A stretch of DNA of 7,465 nt from an uncultured Chloroflexota bacterium (GCA_913020235.1 CAJWBT010000108.1:1-7465), one strand, 5' to 3'; positions 1-6,212 are shown, numbered from the stretch's first letter. Translations and numbers: made by a program. The notes: generated by a model from the letters alone, not told the origin.

Positions 1-477
1 CTGTTCGCCAACCTGGACCGGGCGACGGAGGCCGGGGTGGAACGGCCCTCCCTGATCGTCTCCCCGGAGATTTACCAGACGCCAATCGAAAGATTGGAAC
101 TTTCGCCCAGAACCCTCAATTGCCTCAAGCGGGGCCACATCACCAAAGTGGGCGAAATCCTGGAGTTGTCCGACGACGAGCTTCTCAAGATACGCAACTT
201 CGGTGAAAAGTCCCTGGCCGAGTTGCGGGACAAGCTGGTCGAGCGTGGCATCGCGCCCGAACGCACCGCGCAACCCGAGCCGGAATCCGACGCTGGCGCC
301 GACGCCGAGCCGCAGGAACCGGTCTCCGGCTTGTCGGCCGAAGACATCCAAAAGCTCATCGGCATTGGCAGCGCGCCGCCGCCCGCGCAGGACCTGGAGA
401 CGCAAGAAGCCGACGGGTTAGCCGACGATGAGCAGAACGGTGCGGGCGAGCCGGCGGAATCCGAGGACGAGGAGTAA
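1..477 (+). CDS. rpoA: DNA-directed RNA polymerase subunit alpha, C-terminal part (5' end outside window)
   Basis: The reading frame is open from base 1 and shows the last 158 residues of RNA polymerase alpha. Visible residues about 25–83 form the alpha C-terminal domain, the helix-hairpin-helix module that binds UP-element DNA and activators. It contains the SPRTLNCLK stretch, whose Arg and Asn match the DNA-contacting R265 and N268 of E. coli, and the later FGEKSLAEL stretch, which matches the E. coli LGKKSLTEI segment. The N-terminal assembly domain lies upstream of the window. After the CTD there is an unusual tail of about 72 residues, with roughly 22 acidic and two basic residues, ending ESEDEE. 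E. coli alpha has only a short tail there. rplQ follows 11 bp after the stop, the usual order in bacteria, so the two are very likely co-transcribed. The GTG at 37 is internal, not the start. Confidence 0.96.
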   Translation: MFANLDRATEAGVERPSLIVSPEIYQTPIERLELSPRTLNCLKRGHITKVGEILELSDDELLKIRNFGEKSLAELRDKLVERGIAPERTAQPEPESDAGADAEPQEPVSGLSAEDIQKLIGIGSAPPPAQDLETQEADGLADDEQNGAGEPAESEDEE

Positions 478-488
478 CCCAACTAGCC

Positions 489-842
489 ATGGCATCTCAT
501 CGAATAGCCGGCAGGAAATTGAGCCGCCGCCGCGACCAGCGCATCGCCTTGCTTAGAGGGCTCGTGGCCGAGTTGATCCACCATGAACGGATCACCACCA
601 CTTTGGCCAAGGCAAAAGAGACCCGGGTGGTGGCCGAGAAACTCATCACCCATGGCAAGAAGGGGACGCTGCATCACCGGCGGCTGGCCCTGGCCCAACT
701 GCCGAACAAGAAGGTGGTGAAAAAGGTGTTCGATGACGTTGCCCTCAGGTATACCGAGCGGCCCGGCGGCTACACCCGAATCACCAAACTGGGACCGCGA
801 CAGGGCGACGCCGCGTTGATGGCTGTAATCGAGTTGGTCTAG
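489..842 (+). CDS. rplQ: 50S ribosomal protein L17
   Basis: This 117-residue protein has the normal length of bacterial L17, which binds 23S rRNA near the peptide exit tunnel. Family landmarks are the N-terminal [11 protein letters not shown] segment (residues 8–18), the [10 protein letters not shown] signature (35–44) and the C-terminal [15 protein letters not shown] segment (93–107), followed by IELV. The start is ATG at 489. A purine-rich GAGGAG at 469–474, inside the last codons of rpoA, is the only Shine-Dalgarno-like sequence; its 14-nt spacing is long, so coupling to rpoA termination may help initiation. The next gene, truA, begins after a spacer of about 110 bp that holds a GC-rich imperfect hairpin. 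Confidence 0.97.
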   Translation: MASHRIAGRKLSRRRDQRIALLRGLVAELIHHERITTTLAKAKETRVVAEKLITHGKKGTLHHRRLALAQLPNKKVVKKVFDDVALRYTERPGGYTRITKLGPRQGDAALMAVIELV

Positions 843-880
843 CGCCACGGCTTGTCCGAAAGTGCAACAACCCCAACGCC

Positions 881-904
881 CGCCCCTCTCACCAGAGGCG
901 GGGC
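881..904. repeat. Imperfect GC-rich inverted repeat in the rplQ–truA spacer
   Basis: The arms CCTCT (885–889) and AGAGG (894–898) pair around the loop CACC. Two further C-G pairs (883–884 with 900–901) follow after a single bulged C at 899. No T-run follows on either strand, so it does not look like an intrinsic terminator. It may be a degenerate dispersed repeat or an RNA-processing site. A short string at 932–941 (AAATCCCTCT) matches the outer arm of the palindromic element at 4609–4655, which hints at repeat remnants in this spacer, but ten bases can match by chance. Confidence 0.3.
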
Positions 905-952
905 GAGAGCGTGCCCTGGGACCGAAGGAATCAAATCCCTCTCATTCGCGCC

Positions 953-1867
953 ATGCAAAGCCAAGATAATCAACAGACTACACCTGCGGGGGACACCAAC
1001 TCCCCCGAACTTATCTATCGCAACGGGACGCCCGGCGGCTCGCCTGCGGTCCCACCGCGCAGGCTGGCCCTGGTAGTGGAATACGACGGAAGCAAGTACG
1101 TGGGATTTCAACTCCAGGCCGAACATCCTACCATCCAGGGTGAGCTAGAACGGGGGCTCGCCAAGTTTACCGGTGAATCAGTTCGCATCCGGGGCGCCAG
1201 CCGGACCGATTCAGGCGCCCATGCCCTGGGCCAGGTCGTCGACTTTCCCACTCGTAGCGCCCACCCGGTGGACAGCTTTCCCAAGGCGCTGAACCACTAC
1301 CTGCCCGACGATATCGAGGTCCAAGCCGCCTGGGAGGTGTCACTCGAGTTTCACTCCCGAAGAGACGCGGTCAGCCGCACCTACCGGTACCATATCCTCA
1401 ACCGGCCGTGGCCGTCACCTTTGCGCCGCCACACCCACTACTGGGTGAGAAATGAGTTGCAGGTTTCCGCGATGGCTAGCGCCGCCCGGGGCCTGGTGGG
1501 CGACCACGACTTCCGGTGGTTCGCCATGGGGCTTCCCGCGGAAAAGAGCGCCCTCCGGCGGGTGCACCGGTGGGAGGTTTGGCAAGAAGGGGACACGGTT
1601 GTCATCGAGTGTGAGGCCAACGGGTTCCTGAGGCATCAGATTCGGAGGGCCAACGCCCTCTTGATCGAGATCGGCAAGGGGCGGCTCCCAGAGAGCACGT
1701 TGAAGAACGCCCTGGAAGGAACGCTATCCCACCCCCTGGATTGCCCGCAGGCGCCGGCTCACGGGTTGTGTTTGATGAAGGTCACCTACCGGGCTTCTTC
1801 GCGTCCGGTCGCGGTTGCCGGCCAGTCTTCTTCGCCCGCCATGCGGGGAACAAGGCCGGAAGTATGA
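953..1867 (+). CDS. truA: tRNA pseudouridine(38-40) synthase TruA
   Basis: TruA isomerises uridines 38–40 in the anticodon stem of many tRNAs. The core opens with LALVVEYDGSKYVGFQ. The catalytic motif RTDSGAHALGQ carries the nucleophilic Asp at residue 86 of this start. Other family segments are TYRY (143–146), GLVGDHDF (181–187), FLRHQIRR (225–232, equivalent to the usual FLxxMVR) and the closing APAHGLCLMKVTY. At 304 residues it is long: E. coli TruA has 270 and B. subtilis about 247. The excess is about 35 N-terminal residues before the core and about 23 after it. ATG 953 was chosen because a GTG at 911, in the same frame, lies just after a hairpin-like repeat. Neither start has a convincing ribosome-binding site, and no ATG, GTG or TTG lies between 953 and the core. 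It sits between rplQ and rplM, as in many Gram-positive and Chloroflexota ribosomal operons. Confidence 0.93.
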   Translation: MQSQDNQQTTPAGDTNSPELIYRNGTPGGSPAVPPRRLALVVEYDGSKYVGFQLQAEHPTIQGELERGLAKFTGESVRIRGASRTDSGAHALGQVVDFPTRSAHPVDSFPKALNHYLPDDIEVQAAWEVSLEFHSRRDAVSRTYRYHILNRPWPSPLRRHTHYWVRNELQVSAMASAARGLVGDHDFRWFAMGLPAEKSALRRVHRWEVWQEGDTVVIECEANGFLRHQIRRANALLIEIGKGRLPESTLKNALEGTLSHPLDCPQAPAHGLCLMKVTYRASSRPVAVAGQSSSPAMRGTRPEV

Positions 1868-2138
1868 TCGGAAACAATGTCATCCGGAGGGAGTCCCATC
1901 CTGGGGACCGCCGAAAAGTTTACACCGCCATACCAGGCTTTTCACCAGCCGGCGAGTTTGTGAACCAACCGGAATCAACCCCGCCCAAGCGGGCAGCTCC
2001 GTATCTGAATAGCATTCTCAGCGGCAGACCGGCAATGATCGGTCGCAAGATTGGACACACAGCCAGTTTAAGTTTCCGCCAACCTGGGTTACACTGGGAG
2101 CCGGTACCGGGTAAACGGACGGAGAAGTGAAGTAACCA
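1868..2138. other. truA–rplM intergenic region, 271 bp, no gene seen
   Basis: Open frames crossing this stretch are continuations of other frames of truA or antisense to rplM, and none looks like a protein. A small perfect hairpin (CCCGC 1980–1984, loop CCAA, GCGGG 1989–1993) has no T-run after it. A possible promoter lies nearer rplM, with TACACT at 2090–2095 as -10 and a weak TTTAAG at 2067–2072 as -35 at 17-bp spacing. This would give rplM-rpsI a separate promoter and a leader of about 35–40 nt. The match is too poor to call firmly. The gap is long for the middle of a ribosomal operon, which is the main reason to suspect control sequences here. Confidence 0.4.
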
Positions 2139-2585
2139 ATGAAAAGGGCCAGTACCTACTTCCCCAAGACCGACGAAGTCCCCGCCAACTGGCGAGTTAT
2201 GGACGCTACCGGCCAGATTCTGGGCCGATTCGCCCGCGATATTTCCGTGGCCTTGCAGGGTAAGGACAAGAGCACCTACACCCCCCACGTTCTCACAGGG
2301 GACTTCGTGGTGGTTCTCAATGCCTCCAAAATCAGGGTCACCGGCCATAAGCTGGTGCAAAAGATGTACTACCGGCACAGTGGCTATGTGGGCAACCTCA
2401 AATCATTCCAGCTGCGGGACCTGCTAGAAAACCACCCTGCCAGGGTCATTGAGCTGGCGGTAAAGGGAATGCTTCCCCGCAATCATCAGGGGCGCCAGAT
2501 GCTCCGGCGCTTGAAGGTATACGCCGGGGCCGACCACCCACATCAGGCCCAGGCGGCCCCCGGACAAATTCAGGACGAAGGATAG
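2139..2585 (+). CDS. rplM: 50S ribosomal protein L13
   Basis: L13 is an early-assembly 23S rRNA-binding protein of the large subunit. The 148 residues match the family throughout: W18-x-V-M-D-A-T-G-x-x-L-G-R near the start, TYTPHVLTGDFVVV (46–59), KMYYRHSGYVG (75–85), and the signature VKGMLPRNHQGRQMLRRLKVYAG (108–130 overall), followed by HPHQAQ. The ATG at 2139 is preceded by GGAG at 2121–2124 with 14-nt spacing, so the ribosome-binding site is weak or the AAGTGAAGT stretch closer in serves instead. rpsI starts on the base after the stop codon. This rplM-rpsI pairing is almost universal in bacteria and implies coupled, equimolar synthesis of L13 and S9. Confidence 0.97.
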   Translation: MKRASTYFPKTDEVPANWRVMDATGQILGRFARDISVALQGKDKSTYTPHVLTGDFVVVLNASKIRVTGHKLVQKMYYRHSGYVGNLKSFQLRDLLENHPARVIELAVKGMLPRNHQGRQMLRRLKVYAGADHPHQAQAAPGQIQDEG

Positions 2586-3005
2586 GTGGCCACCTTGGTA
2601 CGGGCTTCATCTGAGCAAGAGTATTTCTACGGAACGGGCAAGCGGAAGACCTCCATCGCCAAAATACGGCTCTACCTGGAAGAGGGAGGCACCATCCTGG
2701 TCAACGGCAAGCCCATGGACGAGTATTTCAACTGGAAGCCCTGGCAGGGCATCATTACCGAGCCCTTCCGGATCACCGAGACGGTCAACCGGTTCCAGGT
2801 AGCCGCCCGGGTCCAGGGCGGGGGAGTGCACGCCCAGGCGCAGGCTATTCGCCATGGCATCACCCGCGCCCTCGTGGCCTACGACGAGACCCTTAAATCC
2901 GCTCTTCGCCGCGCCGGCTTCATCACCAGGGACGCCCGCATCAAAGAGAGCAAGAAATACGGCCTCAAGCGGGCCCGCCGCGCGCCCCAGTACACCAAGC
3001 GGTAG
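2586..3005 (+). CDS. rpsI: 30S ribosomal protein S9
   Basis: S9 belongs to the 30S head, and its C-terminal tail reaches the P-site tRNA. The start GTG abuts the rplM stop TAG with no spacer, and the AGGA and GAAGGA sequences at the end of rplM can act as its ribosome-binding site. TTG 2595 is a possible alternative start, which would remove three residues. The 139 residues contain YGTGKRKTSIAKIRL (residues 15–29), the S9 signature GGGVHAQAQAIRHGITRAL (78–96), and the basic tail ending QYTKR, in which the terminal KR is the conserved tRNA-contacting end. The gene closes the plus-strand block. Its stop lies 5 bp from the stop of the opposing phosphohexomutase gene, so no terminator fits between them. 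Confidence 0.97.
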   Translation: MATLVRASSEQEYFYGTGKRKTSIAKIRLYLEEGGTILVNGKPMDEYFNWKPWQGIITEPFRITETVNRFQVAARVQGGGVHAQAQAIRHGITRALVAYDETLKSALRRAGFITRDARIKESKKYGLKRARRAPQYTKR

Positions 3006-3010
3006 GCTGG

Positions 3011-4426
3011 TCACACGCCCAGGTATTTCGCCGCCGCGTCCAGCAAGGCCTCCACCTTGTCCGGGCCGGCGGCTTCCGCGTATATCCGGAGCAGCGGTTC
3101 GGTGCCCGAGAACCGGGATATAAGCCAGGCGTCATCGAAAACCAGCCGGCGTCCATCGATCTCGTCGGACGACCGCACCGGCATCCCCGCCAGCTCGGTC
3201 AGGTCCTCACTCCGCAGGCGCTGCTCAATCCGCCCTCGGTCCTGGGGATCGAACAACACGTCCCTCCGGTTGTAGCTATGGATACCCACCTGGTCAAACA
3301 GGTGCTCCACCAGTTCGGCCGGGGTCTCGCCGGTCTTCGCCATGTACTCCAGCATGTACAGGCCGCTGAGGACGCCATCCCGTTCCGGGATGTGACCCCG
3401 GAAGGCAAACCCGCCGCTCTCCTCTCCCCCCATGACCGCGTCGACCTGAGTCATCTTGGGGCCGATGTACTTGAAGCCGACCCGCATCTCATGCACGTCC
3501 ACCCCGAACTTGCTGCCCAGCTTGTTGAGCATCATCGACGATGTGACGCCCTTGACCAGCGGGCCTCGCTGGGCCTTGTGCTCCAGGAGGTACAAGGCCA
3601 GGAGGGAAAACACCTCCAGGGTGGTGATGAACCGCCCCCGCTCGTCCACCACGCCGATGCGGTCGGCGTCGCCGTCCAGGGCCAGTCCCACGGACGCGCC
3701 TCCAGCCTTGATCCTCTCGATAAGGAGGGCCAGGTTGTGAGCGATTGGCTCCGGCTGCTCCATCCCCGGAAAGGCCGGGTTCGGATGCCCGTTCATCTCC
3801 TCGACAGTCGTACTTCCACCGGAGATCAGGGCCGGCAGGTACCCGCCTCCGGCGCCGAACATTGCGTCCACCAGGACCCTCAGCCCCGCGTCTCTAATGG
3901 CCGGCAAGTCCACCAGCTCTCCGATCCGCTTGAGATAGGGCGGAGCCGGGTCGATGTCGACGACCAGACCTTGACCCCGCGCTTGCTCCAATGAAACGAT
4001 CTGAACTTCTCCCGTGGAGGCGATGGCGGCCTCAAGCTGGTCGGTTATCTCCTGGGTGGCGCTGCCGGCGTATTCGGGTTTGAACTTGAAGCCGTTCCAG
4101 ATCGCGGGATTATGGCTGGCGGTGAGGATTGCGGCACCGCCCGCCTGGTGCTCCAGCACGTTGAAGCTGATCACAGGGGTAGGCGCCGCTTCTCGAGCCA
4201 GGTAGACCTTGACGCCGTTACCGGCGCACACGCCGGCCACCCTCTCGGCGAATTGGCGCGACAGAAAGCGCGTGTCGTACCCGACCACCAGGCCCTGCCC
4301 GGCCGTACCTCGGCTCTTCAAAAAGTCGGCCAGCCCCTGGGCGCAACGGGCCACGTTTGAAAACGTGAAGTCTTCCGCTATAATGGCCCGCCAGCCGTCG
4401 GTCCCGAAACGGATGTCCGTCACCAT
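3011..4426 (-). CDS. Phosphohexomutase (phosphoglucomutase/phosphomannomutase family)
   Basis: This alpha-D-phosphohexomutase interconverts hexose 1- and 6-phosphates through a phosphoserine intermediate, feeding glycogen, cell-envelope or nucleotide-sugar synthesis. All four active-site elements are present in the 471 residues: the phosphoserine loop TASHNP with Ser104, the metal-binding loop DGDADR (Asp251, Asp253, Asp255), the sugar-binding loop GEESGG (334–339) and the phosphate-binding loop RFSGTEP (438–444) in the C-terminal domain. An N-terminal FGTDGWR (7–13) is also typical. Length is normal for the family. The ATG at 4426 has a strong Shine-Dalgarno GGGGAGG (4432–4438) with 5-nt spacing, and a promoter lies just upstream. 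The loops do not settle whether glucose, mannose or glucosamine phosphate is preferred. GlmM is less likely than a general PGM/PMM, but I give no symbol. Confidence 0.93.
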   Translation of the reverse strand: MVTDIRFGTDGWRAIIAEDFTFSNVARCAQGLADFLKSRGTAGQGLVVGYDTRFLSRQFAERVAGVCAGNGVKVYLAREAAPTPVISFNVLEHQAGGAAILTASHNPAIWNGFKFKPEYAGSATQEITDQLEAAIASTGEVQIVSLEQARGQGLVVDIDPAPPYLKRIGELVDLPAIRDAGLRVLVDAMFGAGGGYLPALISGGSTTVEEMNGHPNPAFPGMEQPEPIAHNLALLIERIKAGGASVGLALDGDADRIGVVDERGRFITTLEVFSLLALYLLEHKAQRGPLVKGVTSSMMLNKLGSKFGVDVHEMRVGFKYIGPKMTQVDAVMGGEESGGFAFRGHIPERDGVLSGLYMLEYMAKTGETPAELVEHLFDQVGIHSYNRRDVLFDPQDRGRIEQRLRSEDLTELAGMPVRSSDEIDGRRLVFDDAWLISRFSGTEPLLRIYAEAAGPDKVEALLDAAAKYLGV

Positions 4427-4464
4427 GGCAGCCTCCCCGTTGGTCGTTCGGTTCCCACTCGATA

Positions 4465-4489
4465 ATTATAGAGCAACCCGTGCTTGCTC
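4465..4489 (-). promoter_or_regulatory. Promoter of the phosphohexomutase gene with an inverted repeat against the -10
   Basis: On the minus strand a perfect TATAAT (4465–4470) stands about 38 bp upstream of the ATG, which would give a leader of about 30 nt that includes the strong GGGGAGG ribosome-binding site. Directly upstream of the -10 is a perfect inverted repeat, GAGCAA-N7-TTGCTC (4471–4489), 19 bp in all. No good -35 (TTGACA) is visible at 16–19 bp. A promoter with a good -10, no -35 and a dyad in the spacer suggests regulator-dependent initiation or repression. That reading is inference. Confidence 0.5.
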
Positions 4490-4608
4490 CACCATTCTCG
4501 TCCGCCCGAGAAGAGCTTGCGCGGTCCCTTATCGCCCGCGGCCATGAGGGGTGTCTCTTGTGGACCCTTACCGGCTTTTAATGGAGGCTTGACCTTGATC
4601 GAAGGGCC

Positions 4609-4655
4609 AAATCCCCCTGTCTCCACCTTTGAGAAAGGGGGACTAAGAGGGATTT
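4609..4655. repeat. Palindromic dispersed-repeat-like element (REP/MITE-like)
   Basis: The element runs from AAATCCCCCTG to AGAGGGATTT. The outer arms AAATCCC and GGGATTT are perfect inverted copies. An inner stem CCTTT-GAG-AAAGG (4627–4639) forms the tip, with further C-G pairs around one mismatch. The composition (CCCC and GGGG runs with A/T-rich ends) resembles short palindromic repeats scattered through intergenic regions of many environmental bacteria, as I remember them. On the minus strand it lies about 50 bp past the stop of the IlvC-like gene and could act as a transcript-end hairpin, though no clear T-run follows. It carries no coding sequence. Confidence 0.55.
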
Positions 4656-4701
4656 ACTCGTCGTCAGGGGTGATCGTAAGAGGTCGGCCCCCGAAACGGC
4701 C

Positions 4702-5730
4702 CTACAGGCTATCCTTGGGTCCGCTGCTCAGCCGCATGGCGCTGCGAACGCGCTTCTCGGCCTGGCTGATGGGGTTGTCGCCGTCCAGCATCTCGTCCAG
4801 CAAAGCCTGGGACGGAAATCCCGACTCGGCCTCCGCTTGCAACGCCCCAGCGAAGCCCCCTTCCATGATGTCTCGGAGCACTTCCCGGTAGCCCCGTTCG
4901 CGGGATTCCCGGTCAAGGCTCATGAAGCGGACCATCCCCCCGAAGGCGGCGGCGAAACCGTGGAGCTTCACCTGCTGGAAGAACCCCAGATCGGCCATGG
5001 CTTGAAAGGTCTTCCCCATCTCGCCGGACATGTACAGCTCCAGCAGCAAGGCCTCGGGCGGCAGGCCGGCCTCCACACCCACCTGGAGGGCGGTGAGAAT
5101 GGCGCTGCCCAGGTCCGGACCCACCGTCTGCTCCACGAAGAGGTCAAGGTGGGCTTCCTGGGCCGCGCTGACCTCCATGGCCCCGGTCCGAAGGGAGCCG
5201 ATAGCCTTGGCCAGGGCACAAAGGACCGGCCAACCCCGGCCGGTGACATCCTGCTCCAGGGAAACGAATGCCGGGAATCCCAAGCCCTTTTGGTACAGCT
5301 CCCGAACGGCGACACCCATCATGCGAGGGGCAATCAGGAGCACGTCCAGGTCCCGGGCGGGCTGGATTTGACCGAACGCCAGATTGAATCCCGACGCAAA
5401 CACCAGGGCACTGCCCGAGTGGAGCGCCGGCGCCAGTTCCCGCTGGTAAACCTTGGGCGCCAGCTCGTCAGGTAGGAGCACGAAGATAATGTCGGACTCG
5501 TCGACCGCGGCTGGAGCCGGCCGGACGGTGAACCCATCGGCCAGGGCCCGGTCCCAGGAAGCGCCCGGTATCTCACCCACGACGACGGGAGCCACGGCAC
5601 AGTCTCTCAGGTTGAGAGAAATCGACCTGCCCAGGTTCCCGTAGCCCACTACGGCGACGCGCCTGCCTTCCAGAAATCCCAGGTCCGCATCCGCTTCTTG
5701 TACGAAACGCGGTTCAGGCGACCGGTTCAT
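4702..5730 (-). CDS. Ketol-acid reductoisomerase-like (IlvC-family) protein, apparently without the catalytic residues
   Basis: The 342-residue protein has the length and layout of class I ketol-acid reductoisomerase: a Rossmann domain (about 17–185) followed by the helical IlvC C-terminal domain (about 186–330). Landmarks are ADLGFLEGRRVAVVGYGNLG (GxGxxG at 29–34), ISLNLRD (37–43), FASGFNLAFGQI (111–122), LIAPRMMG (132–139) and DLFVEQTV (196–203). By eye alignment with known IlvC proteins, the catalytic His of the HGFN motif is Ser113, the catalytic Lys of APKGPGH is Arg136, the Ser of the YSxSxTAE motif is Gly258, and the first Glu of the second metal-binding pair is lost. Asp196 and Glu200, the first metal-binding pair, remain. 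It is therefore unlikely to perform the valine/isoleucine pathway reaction. It may be a dehydrogenase on another substrate or a non-catalytic binding protein. Its ATG overlaps the SCP2-like gene by 17 bp. No ilvB, ilvN or leuA is nearby. Confidence 0.75.
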   Translation of the reverse strand: MNRSPEPRFVQEADADLGFLEGRRVAVVGYGNLGRSISLNLRDCAVAPVVVGEIPGASWDRALADGFTVRPAPAAVDESDIIFVLLPDELAPKVYQRELAPALHSGSALVFASGFNLAFGQIQPARDLDVLLIAPRMMGVAVRELYQKGLGFPAFVSLEQDVTGRGWPVLCALAKAIGSLRTGAMEVSAAQEAHLDLFVEQTVGPDLGSAILTALQVGVEAGLPPEALLLELYMSGEMGKTFQAMADLGFFQQVKLHGFAAAFGGMVRFMSLDRESRERGYREVLRDIMEGGFAGALQAEAESGFPSQALLDEMLDGDNPISQAEKRVRSAMRLSSGPKDSL

Positions 5731-6133
5731 TCACTTCAGTCCATGCCTGCCGGTAGCTGCTCTGGAAGGGCTTGAGGAGCGGGGCGAACTTGCCCAGGTG
5801 CAGGGCGGATATACCGCTGATGCGGAGCTTGCCCATCAGCATTGCGGTGGCAAGATTTGCTTTACCGAACGCGGCGTTGTGGAACACGGCCGCGTTCATG
5901 GAGATTACGCCGTCCACCGGGCCGGTCCAGCCGGTAGCGGAACTCACGCCGCCGTCGTCGTCCACCAGAAAGTACATCTCGACCCCGTTGTCCGGGAACT
6001 TCCAGCGCAAAGCGTGGAACACCTTGGCCACCTCGCGGAGGGAACTGCGGGGAACGCTCTGGCCCACCAGCTCCATGGTCCGTTGCATGACCGCAAGGAA
6101 ACTTTGGGTCTCCGGCAAAGAAGCTTCCGTCAA
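5714..6133 (-). CDS. SCP2 sterol-binding-domain-like protein
   Basis: The 139-residue protein resembles a stand-alone SCP2 domain, a hydrophobic-pocket fold that binds lipids or fatty acyl-CoAs. The pattern seen is a strand MYFLVDDDGG (53–62), then GPVDGVISMNAAVFHNAAFGKANLATAMLMGKLRISGI (71–108 overall), which matches the usual order: an aromatic strand, 'D-x-x-I-x-x-x-x-x-x-F', a small helix, 'A-x-x-x-G-K-L-x-I-x-G', then a helix ending in PLLKPFQSSY. There is no signal peptide or membrane segment, so it is probably cytoplasmic. The start is TTG at 6133, the first usable codon after an upstream in-frame TAG, with AGGGG (6142–6146) 8 nt before it. ATG 6088 is an alternative that would leave the domain whole. 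The gene runs into the IlvC-like gene with a 17-bp overlap, so the two are probably translated together. The family assignment rests on pattern recognition only. Confidence 0.65.
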   Translation of the reverse strand: MTEASLPETQSFLAVMQRTMELVGQSVPRSSLREVAKVFHALRWKFPDNGVEMYFLVDDDGGVSSATGWTGPVDGVISMNAAVFHNAAFGKANLATAMLMGKLRISGISALHLGKFAPLLKPFQSSYRQAWTEVNEPVA

Positions 6134-6158
6134 GGTGGCTGCCCCTAATCTACGAATG

Positions 6159-6212
6159 GCCCGGCCTGGCTAGTCCGGGCGCTCGGACCGTACCCGCCTC
6201 AGGCGGGTCCGG
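6159..6212. repeat. Cluster of inverted repeats upstream of the SCP2-like gene
   Basis: Two inverted repeats lie in the 259-bp gap between metK and the SCP2-like gene. The stronger has perfect 7-bp arms, ACCCGCC (6192–6198) and GGCGGGT (6202–6208), extended by CCG/CGG (6188–6190, 6210–6212) across one mismatch. The second is GCCCGG (6159–6164) and CCGGGC (6175–6180) with a 10-nt loop. A third possible pairing, GTCCG (6173–6177) with CGGAC (6184–6188), excludes the second. No T-run follows on either strand. They could end metK transcription by a Rho-independent-like fold, protect an mRNA end, or form a leader structure. The rest of the gap (6213–6392) shows no gene and no convincing promoter. 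Confidence 0.45.

Noticed and set aside
1741..2130. 129-residue plus-strand open frame spanning the truA end and the spacer
   Set aside because: It starts inside truA in another frame, is not protein-like, and has no ribosome-binding site.
3278..3994. 238-residue plus-strand open frame inside the phosphohexomutase gene
   Set aside because: It is antisense to a gene with all four catalytic loops. Its composition (His, Gln, Arg-rich) follows from reading a GC-rich gene backwards, and no domain is recognisable.
4420..4626. 68-residue minus-strand open frame covering the phosphohexomutase promoter
   Set aside because: It begins within the palindromic repeat, runs over the promoter and ribosome-binding site, and has no protein-like pattern.
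4681..4701. GGCC…GGCC pairing just after the IlvC-like stop as an intrinsic terminator
   Set aside because: Only four base pairs form, and no T-run follows on the minus strand.
4837..5475. 212-residue plus-strand open frame opposite the IlvC-like gene
   Set aside because: The minus-strand frame matches IlvC landmarks along its whole length, while this one matches nothing and has the composition of an antisense frame.
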